Of a stretch of DNA of 64,000 nucleotides, positions 10,399-19,094 are shown one piece after another. Every line of letters starts with the position of its first letter. Position 1 is the stretch's first letter. Made by a program: the position numbers and the translations under genes. Origin of the DNA: Myxococcales bacterium (GTDB taxonomy: Bacteria > Myxococcota_A > Polyangia > Palsa-1104 > JAEUJZ01); NCBI GenBank assembly GCA_016794365.1, contig JAEUKB010000100.1:1-64000 (forward strand), read 5' to 3'. The notes below the pieces were generated by a model that was not told where the DNA came from, made no database searches, and saw only the letters and a list, made by a program, of their open reading frames with translations.

Positions 10399-11722
10399 CG
10401 GCGCTCGGATGAATGCCGATGGTGCGATCGAAATCGACCTTGCGAACCCCGGCGCGGACCGCGATGGCGATGCCTTGGATGATCTCTGCTGCGTCGGGTC
10501 CAAGCATGTGCGCGCCGAGCACTCTGCCGCTCGACTTTTCGACGACCAGCTTCATCAGCGTGCGCTCGTTGCGACCCGACAGCGTGTTCTTCATCGGACG
10601 GAAGTGCGCTTTGTACACGTCGATGGAAAGGTGCTGGCTGCGCGCGGCTTCTTCGGTCAGTCCAACGGTTGCAAGCGAAGGCTGACTAAACACCGCCGTC
10701 GGAACATTGTCGTAGTCGGGCTTCTGTGGGTTTTCGTTAAAGACCGTTTCGACAAACGCTTGGCCTTCGGCAATTGCAACCGGCGTCAGGTTCAAGCGAT
10801 TGGTCACATCACCGACGGCCCAGATGTTCGGCACGCTGGTCTGCGAGTAGTCATCGACGACGACTGCGCCCGCGTCATCCAGCGTCACGCCCGCTTCGGA
10901 CAGTCCAAGTCCCTTCGTGTTCGGGGTCCGTCCCGAGGCATACATCACGAGGTCCGTTTCAAGCCGATCGCCCGAGCGCAGCGTCACGGTGAACGTCCCA
11001 TCGTCGCGGCGATCGATCCGCTCGACATCGCTGTCAAAGCGCAGATCGATGTCTCGTCGCCGCATCGACTCGGCCAGCTCTACGCGCAGATCGTGATCGA
11101 AGCCGCGCAGAAACAGCGATCCGCGATAAAGCTGCGTCACCTGCACACCGAGCCCCGCGAAGATGCCTGCGAACTCGACGGCGATATAGCCACCACCGAC
11201 GATGACGATGCGCCTGGGCAGGCTGGGCAGATGAAACGCTTGATCCGAAGAGATCGCGTGCTCGATCCCGGGCAGCGTCGGCAAGTGCGGCACTGCGCCG
11301 GTCGCGATCAAGATCCGCTCGGCGGTGACGCGACGATCGGCCAGCTCGATGGTGTTGCGATCGATAAGACGCGCCCGTGACTCAAACAGCGTCACGCCCG
11401 CACCGTCGAGAAGTCCTTTGTAGATCTTGTTCAGACGAGCAATTTCGCGATCTTTTTGGGCCAGAAGCTGCGTCCAGTCAAAGCGTGGTGGATCGACGGA
11501 CCAGCCAAAGCCCAGCGCATCTTCAAAGTCATCGCGAAAGTGCGACGCATAGACAAACAGCTTCTTGGGAACGCAGCCGAGGTTTACGCAGGTTCCGCCG
11601 ATGCGGCTCGATTCAGCCACTGCGACGCGCGCTCCGCAGCGAGCGGCCACGCGACTGGCGCGAACGCCGCCGGAGCCCGCGCCAATGACAAACAAGTCGA
11701 AGTCAAAGCCGTGCTGCTTCAT
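10358..11722 (-). CDS. gor: Glutathione-disulfide reductase
   Basis: A flavoprotein of 454 residues. FAD-binding GAGSGG at 14-19, redox-active pair in GGTCVNLGCVPKK (C45, C50), NADPH-binding GGGYIAVEFAG followed by an Arg-containing YRGSLFLRGFD, a second FAD motif (NIWAVGDVT) and the C-terminal interface HPSAAEEFVTM that supplies the catalytic His. This set fits glutathione reductase better than dihydrolipoamide or mercuric reductase. The start is the ATG at 11722; the frame continues upstream without homology. The C-terminal TPKSL and the stop codon come from the tandem repeat next to the gene. It would maintain reduced thiol pools in the cytoplasm. It faces the exporter operon tail to tail. 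Confidence 0.88.
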   Translation of the reverse strand: MKQHGFDFDLFVIGAGSGGVRASRVAARCGARVAVAESSRIGGTCVNLGCVPKKLFVYASHFRDDFEDALGFGWSVDPPRFDWTQLLAQKDREIARLNKIYKGLLDGAGVTLFESRARLIDRNTIELADRRVTAERILIATGAVPHLPTLPGIEHAISSDQAFHLPSLPRRIVIVGGGYIAVEFAGIFAGLGVQVTQLYRGSLFLRGFDHDLRVELAESMRRRDIDLRFDSDVERIDRRDDGTFTVTLRSGDRLETDLVMYASGRTPNTKGLGLSEAGVTLDDAGAVVVDDYSQTSVPNIWAVGDVTNRLNLTPVAIAEGQAFVETVFNENPQKPDYDNVPTAVFSQPSLATVGLTEEAARSQHLSIDVYKAHFRPMKNTLSGRNERTLMKLVVEKSSGRVLGAHMLGPDAAEIIQGIAIAVRAGVRKVDFDRTIGIHPSAAEEFVTMRTPKSL

Positions 11723-11756
11723 CGTCGTGCTCCGTGTGCGCTGGGTGAGACGGTCG

Positions 11757-13115
11757 TTACAAAAGGTTCGACGCCAGCTCCGCCAGGCTGGATCGCTCGC
11801 CCTTAAACAGCGACACCGTGCCCGCAATGGCTTGGCCTTTGAAGCGCTCCACCACCGTCGTGAGCCCGTTGTTGGTCGCGTCCACGTACGGGTTGTCGAT
11901 CTGATACGGATCGCCGGTCAGCACGATCTTGGTGTTTTCTCCGACGCGAGTGATGATCGTCTTGACCTCGTGCGGGGTCAGGTTCTGCGCTTCGTCAATG
12001 ATCATGAACTGGTTCGGAATCGAGCGTCCGCGAATGTAGGTCAGCGGCTCGATCGCCAAAAAGCCCATGTCCACCAGATCTTGGTGCGAGTGCGCACCGC
12101 GCTTTTCCTTGCCGCCGGTTCCCGACAGCCCAAGCAGAAACTCGACGTTGTCATAGATCGGCTGCATCCACGGATTGAGCTTTTCTTCGACGGTGCCCGG
12201 CAGATATCCAATGTCGCGCCCAAGCGGAAAAATCGGACGTGAGACGAGCAGCTTGTGAAAGACTTTTTCCTCGGCAACCTTCTGAAGTCCCGCCGCAATC
12301 GCGAGCAGCGTCTTGCCGGTTCCCGCTTTGCCAATCAGCGTCACCAGCTTGATGTCGTCGTTGAGCAGCAGATCCAGCGCAAAGTGTTGCTCTTTGTTGC
12401 GCGGTCGAATGCCCCAGCAGCCCTCGCGCAGCTTGCGAATCGGCACAAGCTGTCCGTCGCGTTCCAGGTGATCCAGCCGTCCGAGCGCCGTCTGTGGTCC
12501 GCCTTCGCGGTTCTTCAGCAGCACGTACTCGTTGTTGTAAATGTGCGATGGCAGCGTCTCGGCCTGGCTCTTCAGCGTCTCGATCGGCAGCTTGCCGTCT
12601 TGATAAAACGACGCGATCGCCTGCGAGCCCACCGACAGCTCGGCGTAGCCCGGATACAGCTCCTCGATCGTGATCTGCTCGACATCGTAGTCTTCCGCCG
12701 TCAGACCGAGCGCATCGGCGCGAATCCGCAGGTTCACGTCTTTGGTCACCAAAATGACCGTCGGTGTTCCTTCTTTCGCAAGCTGCAGCGCGACGCCCAG
12801 GATCATGTTGTCGGCGCTGTGCGCATTGCGCAGCACATGCGGCGCTTCGTGCGCACCGAGCACCACGCGCAGCTCACCTCCCGACGGAAGCGTTACGCCG
12901 TCCGCCAGGTGATGCCCTTGCTTACGCAGCTCGTCGAGTCGCCGACAGACTTCACGGGCCGACCGTCCGCGATCGGACAGCTCTTTTTTGAACTGATCGA
13001 TTTCTTCGAGGACGATGATGGGAACCACGACGATGTTGTCCGCAAACTGAAACATCGACAGCGGATCGTGGAGCAGGACGTTGGTGTCAAGGACGAAGGT
13101 CTTGCGTGTAGACAT
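11757..13115 (-). CDS. phoH: PhoH family protein with N-terminal PIN domain
   Basis: A protein of 452 residues. The first ~140 residues are a PIN nuclease domain (FVLDTNVLLHDP with its Asp, then VPIIVLEEIDQFK). The second part is a PhoH ATPase with Walker A GKAGTGKTLL near residue 265 and Walker B FMIIDEAQNLTP, followed by LTGDPYQIDNPY. This PIN-PhoH arrangement is that of PhoH2/YlaK, an RNA helicase-ribonuclease involved in RNA turnover in other bacteria; activity here is inferred. It is followed on the same strand by the reductase gene after 34 bases and preceded by the AsmA-GT51 gene 45 bases upstream. Confidence 0.92.
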   Translation of the reverse strand: MSTRKTFVLDTNVLLHDPLSMFQFADNIVVVPIIVLEEIDQFKKELSDRGRSAREVCRRLDELRKQGHHLADGVTLPSGGELRVVLGAHEAPHVLRNAHSADNMILGVALQLAKEGTPTVILVTKDVNLRIRADALGLTAEDYDVEQITIEELYPGYAELSVGSQAIASFYQDGKLPIETLKSQAETLPSHIYNNEYVLLKNREGGPQTALGRLDHLERDGQLVPIRKLREGCWGIRPRNKEQHFALDLLLNDDIKLVTLIGKAGTGKTLLAIAAGLQKVAEEKVFHKLLVSRPIFPLGRDIGYLPGTVEEKLNPWMQPIYDNVEFLLGLSGTGGKEKRGAHSHQDLVDMGFLAIEPLTYIRGRSIPNQFMIIDEAQNLTPHEVKTIITRVGENTKIVLTGDPYQIDNPYVDATNNGLTTVVERFKGQAIAGTVSLFKGERSSLAELASNLL

Positions 13116-13160
13116 GTTGTCTTTGTGTGGTGGTGGATGAATGCGTAACAGCGTAACCCG

Positions 13161-15992
13161 CTAGAACAACACCGGGGCTTGCGCGCCTGGCGTTTCCGAC
13201 GGAACCTTCGCCTCTTTGGGCTCTTTTGGTTCTTTGGGCTCTTTGGGGACCGTGTAGCGCAGCTTGCCGTGATGCAGCTCCACCCACGGCGGCAGCGGCG
13301 GAATCACCTTCGGCGGAGTTCCCGGCGGTGGTGGCGGTGGCGGCGGCGCGCCCGGCGGTGGCAGCTCCGAGATGTACTGCACCAGGAGCTGACACTCTTT
13401 TTCCGACAGCGCTTCTTTGCGATCGAACACCAGCCTGCTCGCCAGCGCAGCTTGCAGATCCTCGTCGGTCATCCGTCCGCGCGAGTGAACCCGCCGCACG
13501 ATGCGCTCCACGTACTTTTCCCAGCCATCGTCGGCAGCGCCTTTGCAGTACTGAATGTAGCGACGCTTGGGATTGGGCAGGATCGACGAAAAGAACGCCG
13601 CTTCACGCGGGGTCAAGTCCTTGGCTTCCTTGCCAAAGTAGTGTCGCGCCGCACGACCGATTCCGTAGATGTACGGACCGAACTCGATCGCGTTGAAATA
13701 GATTTCCAGGATGCGACGCTTGATCGATGTTGCGTCGCGAATCGCTGCGAAAGACTGCTCCGCCGCTTGACGCGACAGCGGCATCGTCAGAAGTTCTTTT
13801 TCCCGTTCTTTGGCAGCCAGCAGCGCGGTGGGCGACGGAGGATGTTCCTTGGCAACCTTGGCCAGGTACTGCTGCACCGTCCAGCCTTTACCCAGCGCCT
13901 TCACCATGTCTTGATCGTCGGTCAGGTAGTTTTCGATGTACCAGGTCAAGAACATCTCTTGCAGCTTTCGCGACAGCGTCTTTTCGCGCGAAAGCATCAC
14001 GTTTTTGACCATCTGCATCGTGATCGAAGACGCACCAAGCCGGAAATAGCCGCGCTCGAGGTTCGATTGAAGCGCCGATCGGAACTCTGGAACGATGAAG
14101 CCACGGTGTCGCAAAAACCCGTGATCTTCCGTCGTCATGATCGAGTTGATGAGATACGGCGACAGGTTTTCGTACGGCACAAAGTCGGGATTTTCCGGCC
14201 CGATGACAAAGCTCAGCTCTTTGCCCGGCTCGATCTGCACCGTGTGGGTAAAGCTCGCGAGCAGCTTCTGAACATCCAGATCCGACGGAGCCTTGAGCAC
14301 CCGACAGCCACCGATCCCGACCTGACCCGAGATCTGCACCGGATCGTCTTTCGGATCTTTGACGCTCGGACCGCTCGGTCCCGTCGGAACTTGCCCCGGC
14401 TTGCCCTTGCTCTGCACTTTTTTGGCCAGCACGGGCACCGGCGCAACCGGCTCGATCGCTGCAAGCGGCGCTTCTTCATCGAGCGAGTCCAGCTCTTTCG
14501 GCGGCAGCTTCAGCAGCTTCGCAAAGTCCACAAACAGGCGAACGTCCGTCGAAAAAGTTCCATCGAGCTGAAAGTCGCGAATGCGCGGCACCACCGCCTT
14601 CGGCAGCGCTTGCAGCAGCGACTGACACTGAATCGGCGGCACCGCAAAGTGCAGCGACACCGTACGCCACTTCTCTCGCCAGCTCGACGCAACCGGCTGT
14701 CCCGGCGTCGTCGCGTGCATCACGCTCGGCTGCTTGGTGCGCGGCTGCGCTTCGGCTTCTCCGTCGAGCTGCACTTCGACGCCCGCCCACTTGACGTTCA
14801 TCTGTTCCAGCTTGACCTTGCGCGCCTTCAGATCGACCTGACCTTTGGCGTGCAGGTTGAAGCTCAGATCGCGCACCGGCTCCGTCACCAGCCGAGGCGC
14901 AAACAGCGACAAGTGCTCCATCTGGAACTGACCCGCCGCGCTGAGCACGCTCTTTTCGTAGCGCAGGTCCATGCTGGCATCGACTTCCGTCTGATCCGCA
15001 TCGACAATCGGCGAGTCTTTCAAGATCGGCTCAAGCTGCGACAGACGGAACCGCTGCGCGCGCAGGTGTAGCTCGCCCTGGACGCCGCCCGCTTTCCACT
15101 CGGTTCCTTCGGGCAGCACCCAGCCATCGGCTTGCCACAGCTTCTGATCGACGCCGCCATAGCCGCCCGAAAGAGCAATCACCGCTTTGCGCCCGTCTTT
15201 CGCATCCGCTTTGATCGTCCCCGAGATCCCCGACAAGCTCAGTCGCTGCCACGGTGCCACCGAGCCTTGCTCGATCCGCACTTCCGGCAGTCCTTCGGGC
15301 ACAAACCGCGTCGGGCTCTGCCACAGCAGCTCGACCTTGTCTGCGCGCGCGCCCGTCCCCGAGCTTGGGTCCACCGTCACATCCGTCAAGCGGACCTGAC
15401 ACGCGCCTTGCTTGGCCAAGTCCGCCGACAGCGACCGCACATGGACCGTTCCCAGATCGTCTCGAACGTCAAGCTCTCCGTCGGTGACTAGGATTTGCTG
15501 CGGCCCGCGCAGTCGCCCGCCTGATCCGCCCTGCCCGCCCGCGCCATCCACTCTGCGCGCGCTTCGCAGCAGCGCCGTGATGTTGTCGTCGTCACCGCCT
15601 CGGACGATCTGCAAGAGCGGATGGCTCGCCCACAGCCGACTTACTTCCACCCGACCGAGCAGCAGCGGCCACGGCGAATAATCGACGCGGACTTCTCCCA
15701 CCGTCACCGGATCGAGTCCCGTTGGTCCTTTGTCCGCTCGCACCGCGACGCGCACAAGCCGCACATACTGCGGGCGCACCACGATGTCAGCGACGGTAAT
15801 CTTTGCTCCGAAGCGCGCCTCCACTTTGGGCAAAACCACATGACGAACCGCGTAGGAAGCCACCACAGGCAGCGCGCAAACCGTCGCGACCGTCACACCA
15901 GCAAGTCCCAGTCCCCACACCGCTGGCCGGAGCGAACGCCGTGACGGCGCGCCCGGATGGGTAGGGAGAGGTCCAGCATCTTTCGGCGTCAC
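13161..15992 (-). CDS. AsmA-like/GT51 peptidoglycan transglycosylase fusion
   Basis: A protein of 943 residues. A signal anchor at about 27-50 is followed by ~500 residues of repetitive beta structure (MTVADIVV-like AsmA opening: KITVADIVVRPQYVRLVRV, LLGRVEVSRLWASHPLLQIV) like AsmA/YhdP-type proteins. A Pro/Lys-rich linker precedes a GT51 transglycosylase domain: EDHGFLRHRG at 622-631, GASSITMQMVKN about 653-664, SRKLQE at 674-679 and KRRILEIYFNAIEFG at 758-772. About 65 residues are inserted between the last two motifs, where classical GT51 enzymes have only a few. No transpeptidase domain follows; the C-terminus is Pro-rich with EPKEPKEPK repeats. It should polymerise lipid II in the periplasm; the AsmA-like part may contact lipids or scaffold the enzyme. 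Confidence 0.85.
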   Translation of the reverse strand: MTPKDAGPLPTHPGAPSRRSLRPAVWGLGLAGVTVATVCALPVVASYAVRHVVLPKVEARFGAKITVADIVVRPQYVRLVRVAVRADKGPTGLDPVTVGEVRVDYSPWPLLLGRVEVSRLWASHPLLQIVRGGDDDNITALLRSARRVDGAGGQGGSGGRLRGPQQILVTDGELDVRDDLGTVHVRSLSADLAKQGACQVRLTDVTVDPSSGTGARADKVELLWQSPTRFVPEGLPEVRIEQGSVAPWQRLSLSGISGTIKADAKDGRKAVIALSGGYGGVDQKLWQADGWVLPEGTEWKAGGVQGELHLRAQRFRLSQLEPILKDSPIVDADQTEVDASMDLRYEKSVLSAAGQFQMEHLSLFAPRLVTEPVRDLSFNLHAKGQVDLKARKVKLEQMNVKWAGVEVQLDGEAEAQPRTKQPSVMHATTPGQPVASSWREKWRTVSLHFAVPPIQCQSLLQALPKAVVPRIRDFQLDGTFSTDVRLFVDFAKLLKLPPKELDSLDEEAPLAAIEPVAPVPVLAKKVQSKGKPGQVPTGPSGPSVKDPKDDPVQISGQVGIGGCRVLKAPSDLDVQKLLASFTHTVQIEPGKELSFVIGPENPDFVPYENLSPYLINSIMTTEDHGFLRHRGFIVPEFRSALQSNLERGYFRLGASSITMQMVKNVMLSREKTLSRKLQEMFLTWYIENYLTDDQDMVKALGKGWTVQQYLAKVAKEHPPSPTALLAAKEREKELLTMPLSRQAAEQSFAAIRDATSIKRRILEIYFNAIEFGPYIYGIGRAARHYFGKEAKDLTPREAAFFSSILPNPKRRYIQYCKGAADDGWEKYVERIVRRVHSRGRMTDEDLQAALASRLVFDRKEALSEKECQLLVQYISELPPPGAPPPPPPPPGTPPKVIPPLPPWVELHHGKLRYTVPKEPKEPKEPKEAKVPSETPGAQAPVLF

Positions 15993-16277
15993 AGCTTCTC
16001 ACTCTACCACGCGACCAGCGCCGCCAAGCACGGCAAATTCCTGTCCATTTTGCACAACGAAAAGTCGCGCCATCGGCCAGGAAGAACGCGCACTAAAGCG
16101 CCCGTCCAACATCGCAATTTTACATTTTTCACCGACGGGAGACATCCCGATTTGACTTGCGAAATGAGAACGCCTGTGTCAGCGCGCATTGTGATACTAA
16201 GGGCACATTGCAGCGCTGTTTTCCCCGAACGAGCTCGCTCTCGTTCATCCGCAAGACGCCCCGAAGGAGGATCTGAC

Positions 16278-17132
16278 ATGACCAAGCTCACGCTCTCTGT
16301 GCTCGCTTTCACCTCGCTGGCTGCTTCTGGTTCCGCGCTCGCCGATGTACCTGATTCTTGCGGGACTGCCGTCGCAGAACTGAACAAGACCTGGTCAAAA
16401 AGCGACTCGTTTGGAGACGACAACTTCGGTGCAGCCTACGCGGCCAGCGCGACCCTGCAAGGCAAGCGTGATGGACTTTCCGTCGCTGGAAACCTGAACG
16501 CCGACGCCAGCGTGTTTGGCAGCACCCAAAACGTCGTCAAGGTCACTGGCAAGGCTGAAGCGGCTGTCGTCGCTCGCACTTCCAGCGAAAGCTTGGATGT
16601 CTTTGTCGTCGGAAAGAACATCTTTCACCACAGCCGCTCGTCGGGAACTGGCTCGGGAAGCGGCGTCACTCTCAGCATCAACAAGAACTGGGACGTGACG
16701 TTCTTTAGCGCCGACAAGCGCTTTTGGGTCGGTCCGGTTCCCGTCAAGGTCAAGGCCACTGCGGCGGGCTCGGCGGGCATCGCGTTCAACAGCGACATCG
16801 GCATCTTCGCCGTGAATGCGTCGCTGGTCCCGACGGCCAAAGCCTTTGCAACGGCCAGCGCGTCGGTCGATGCATGGGTCGCCGAAGCGGGCGTCGATGG
16901 CCGCCTGACGCTCGTCGAAGCCTCGGTGCCAACCACCGGAGAGCTGAACCTAACCACCGTCGGTGTGTACTACAAAGCCGACAGCGATCTCTCGCTCAAC
17001 TACCTGTCGGGACGCCTGAACGTCTTCGCCAAGGCCTTCGGCAAGCGCCACGAAAAGAAGATCGCCGACTGGTCCGGCACCACCAAGAACTACCCGCTCG
17101 CGCACGAAGCGGCCTGCGTCAAGCTGTTCTAG
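16278..17132 (+). CDS. Secreted beta-rich protein of unknown function
   Basis: A protein of 284 residues. A clean signal peptide (MTKLTLSVLAFTSLAASGSALA) is followed by a mature part rich in Ala, Val, Ser and Gly with alternating hydrophobic residues, suggesting extended beta structure. Only two Cys remain after cleavage, one at the mature N-terminus (PDSCG) and one five residues from the end (AACVKLF), so a disulfide may tie the two ends. I do not recognise a family. The start is firm: AAGGAGG at 16264-16270 lies 7 bases before the ATG. It is divergent from the AsmA-GT51 gene, with a 285-base intergenic region that must hold both promoters, and ends at a strong hairpin. Confidence 0.75.
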   Translation: MTKLTLSVLAFTSLAASGSALADVPDSCGTAVAELNKTWSKSDSFGDDNFGAAYAASATLQGKRDGLSVAGNLNADASVFGSTQNVVKVTGKAEAAVVARTSSESLDVFVVGKNIFHHSRSSGTGSGSGVTLSINKNWDVTFFSADKRFWVGPVPVKVKATAAGSAGIAFNSDIGIFAVNASLVPTAKAFATASASVDAWVAEAGVDGRLTLVEASVPTTGELNLTTVGVYYKADSDLSLNYLSGRLNVFAKAFGKRHEKKIADWSGTTKNYPLAHEAACVKLF

Positions 17133-17139
17133 CGCACGG

Positions 17140-17170
17140 GCCCTTCCGGCACGCGCCGGGAGGGCTCCTT
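17140..17170 (+). terminator. Intrinsic terminator-like hairpin
   Basis: An 11-bp GC-rich stem (GCCCTTCCGGC at 17140-17150 with GCCGGGAGGGC at 17155-17165, one G-U pair) closes a four-base loop ACGC. It starts 8 bases after the stop of the secreted protein gene. The following TCCTT is only weakly T-rich. Confidence 0.65.
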
Positions 17171-17210
17171 CCCCGTCCTTATCGCCGGTTCCGATTGCAA
17201 AGGTCAGCGC

Positions 17211-19094
17211 ATGCGTATCCGTCCGTGGCAGCTTCTGTTGCTCTTGGTGGTGATTCTGTCGGCGCTGTCGCTGTGGCACAAGCGTCGGCCCGCGCACGCT
17301 CCCACCGATTCCGCGTCGAGCCAGCCTGCGTCTGCGGTTCCGACATCGTCGCAGCAACTCAATTGGTCCGTCGGTACTCGCCAGGTCTACAAGCTGTCCG
17401 TTCAGCGCGTCGTTCACATGCGAGGACGCGGCCCCGAACAGAGCACCGATTCATTTCCGCTGTCGCTGTCCGCTCGCTACACGACGACTGTTCTTCAGAA
17501 CGATGAAGTGCTGGTTTCGCTGAGCGCACGCCTCGCAGACATTCAGCTTCAGATGCCCGGCGACCAAGCTGCGCGTACACAGCTTCAGAACGCGCTAGGA
17601 AAGCCGTTTGTGCAGGTTCATGAGTTAAACGGCAAGCTGCGATCGCTGCGGCTCCATCGCGATGTGAATGCGTCTGCGCGAGGCTTTCTCAAAGCGCTGA
17701 TCGCCAGCCTTCAGGTCGTGCGTGCGCCCGCCGGTTCCGCGACCTGGCACGCCCAAGAACTGGATGCGACCGGCGAATACCGCGCGAGCTATCAGCTCGA
17801 TCCTACAAACAGCGACGGACAGCACTTCCAAAAGACGCGCCAGCGCTATCAGCAAGTTCACTCGGTGCAAGGGCTGATGCCCGTCACGCAGCTCGGTCAA
17901 ATCAGCGGATCGCTGGCTGTGCAGCTTCAGCTTGCGCCGGGCAGCGACGAAGCGGCGCGTCTGGTTCAAGCCGAAGGACGCGATCAGCTCACCGTCGATC
18001 CGGGTCCAGATATGCCGATTGTCTCGTCGGATAGCACCTTTTCGCTGCTGCGGCTCGAGAGTCAGCCTGGATCACCGCTGCCGCAGGATCTGACGATGCT
18101 CGTGGCACCCGACTACACGGTGTCGCCGCTTCAAGTGATGGAAGCGCCCGACGCGGACCATCGTGCCGACGAGCAGCTTCTCAAAGGTGCGAGCTTTGCC
18201 GAGCTGATTCACTCGCTGCGATCCCTGCCCGCGACGGATGGAGGCAGCCAGCGCGCGGAGCTTCAGACCAAGCTCTCGGCGCTGTTTCGGACCCAACCGG
18301 ACACTGCAAAGCAGGCAGCCGCTGCGATCTCTGCTGGTCTGCCTGAGCCTGTGACCAAGACGCTCCTCGGAGCACTCTCGGGGGCACAGACCGCTGCCGG
18401 ACAAGCTGCTCTCGTCGAGCTACTGAACCAGCGCAGCCTCTCCAGTGCCATTCGAGAAAACGCCGTCGCCGTGCTCGGACTTTCAGACGCACCGACGGAA
18501 GCAACCAGCGAAGCCCTTCACAGAGCGGTCCGCGACGCAGATCCCGATGTTCGCAGCACCGCTGCGCTCGCGCTGGGCAATGCCGCCGGATCGCAGCGTC
18601 AGCAGAGCCAAGTGTCCGCCGCCGAAGCCAGCGTCGATGAGCTGATTCAGCTCTATCAAGCGGCGCAGACGGAAGACGAGCAGCTTTTGTATTTGCAAGC
18701 GCTGGGCAACGCCGGAGATCCACGCACGCTGCCGCTGCTTCAGACGGCGCTTCAGTCACCGAGTGTCGCGGTTCGCAGTGCCGCAACGCAAGCGCTGCGC
18801 TTTCTGAGCGCTCCGCCCGTCGAGGGTCAGCTTGTGCAGCTTCTTGAACAAGACAGCTCCGTCGAGGTTCGTCGGGCTGCTGTGTTTGCGATCTCGTTTC
18901 GACCGTTTCTGGGCTTTGTCGCGTCGCTGCAAAAGGTTGTGCTGACCGACAAAGCCGCGTCGGTCCGTCACGATGTGATCCAGATCTTTGCGCGCTATAA
19001 GCAGCTTCCGTCGGTAAAGGACACGCTGCGCAGCGTCGCAGAGCGAGATCCCAGCCCCGAAGTCCGTCGCGCAGCCAGCGAGCTTCTGCGCTAA
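17211..19094 (+). CDS. Exported beta-domain plus HEAT-repeat protein (lipid-transfer protein-like layout)
   Basis: A protein of 627 residues. A signal anchor (QLLLLLVVILSALSLW) and a Pro/Ser linker precede a ~230-residue beta-rich domain beginning NWSVGTRQVYKLSVQRVV. The C-terminal ~310 residues are HEAT-type helical repeats, e.g. ALHRAVRDADPDVRSTAALA, LQALGNAGDPRTLPLLQTAL and SVAVRSAATQALRFL. A beta-barrel domain followed by a helical superhelix containing the phrase ALGNAG is the layout of the N-terminal module of vitellogenin/apoB-type lipid-transfer proteins. That likeness is pattern-based and unproven. The gene ends in a CTAA shared with the convergent HMG-CoA reductase stop. Confidence 0.65.
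   Translation: MRIRPWQLLLLLVVILSALSLWHKRRPAHAPTDSASSQPASAVPTSSQQLNWSVGTRQVYKLSVQRVVHMRGRGPEQSTDSFPLSLSARYTTTVLQNDEVLVSLSARLADIQLQMPGDQAARTQLQNALGKPFVQVHELNGKLRSLRLHRDVNASARGFLKALIASLQVVRAPAGSATWHAQELDATGEYRASYQLDPTNSDGQHFQKTRQRYQQVHSVQGLMPVTQLGQISGSLAVQLQLAPGSDEAARLVQAEGRDQLTVDPGPDMPIVSSDSTFSLLRLESQPGSPLPQDLTMLVAPDYTVSPLQVMEAPDADHRADEQLLKGASFAELIHSLRSLPATDGGSQRAELQTKLSALFRTQPDTAKQAAAAISAGLPEPVTKTLLGALSGAQTAAGQAALVELLNQRSLSSAIRENAVAVLGLSDAPTEATSEALHRAVRDADPDVRSTAALALGNAAGSQRQQSQVSAAEASVDELIQLYQAAQTEDEQLLYLQALGNAGDPRTLPLLQTALQSPSVAVRSAATQALRFLSAPPVEGQLVQLLEQDSSVEVRRAAVFAISFRPFLGFVASLQKVVLTDKAASVRHDVIQIFARYKQLPSVKDTLRSVAERDPSPEVRRAASELLR

Noticed and set aside
13179..15071. Long plus-strand open frame opposite the AsmA-GT51 gene (630 codons)
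   Set aside because: Antisense shadow caused by GC-rich codon positions; product is Arg/His-rich without domains, while the minus frame has clear GT51 motifs.
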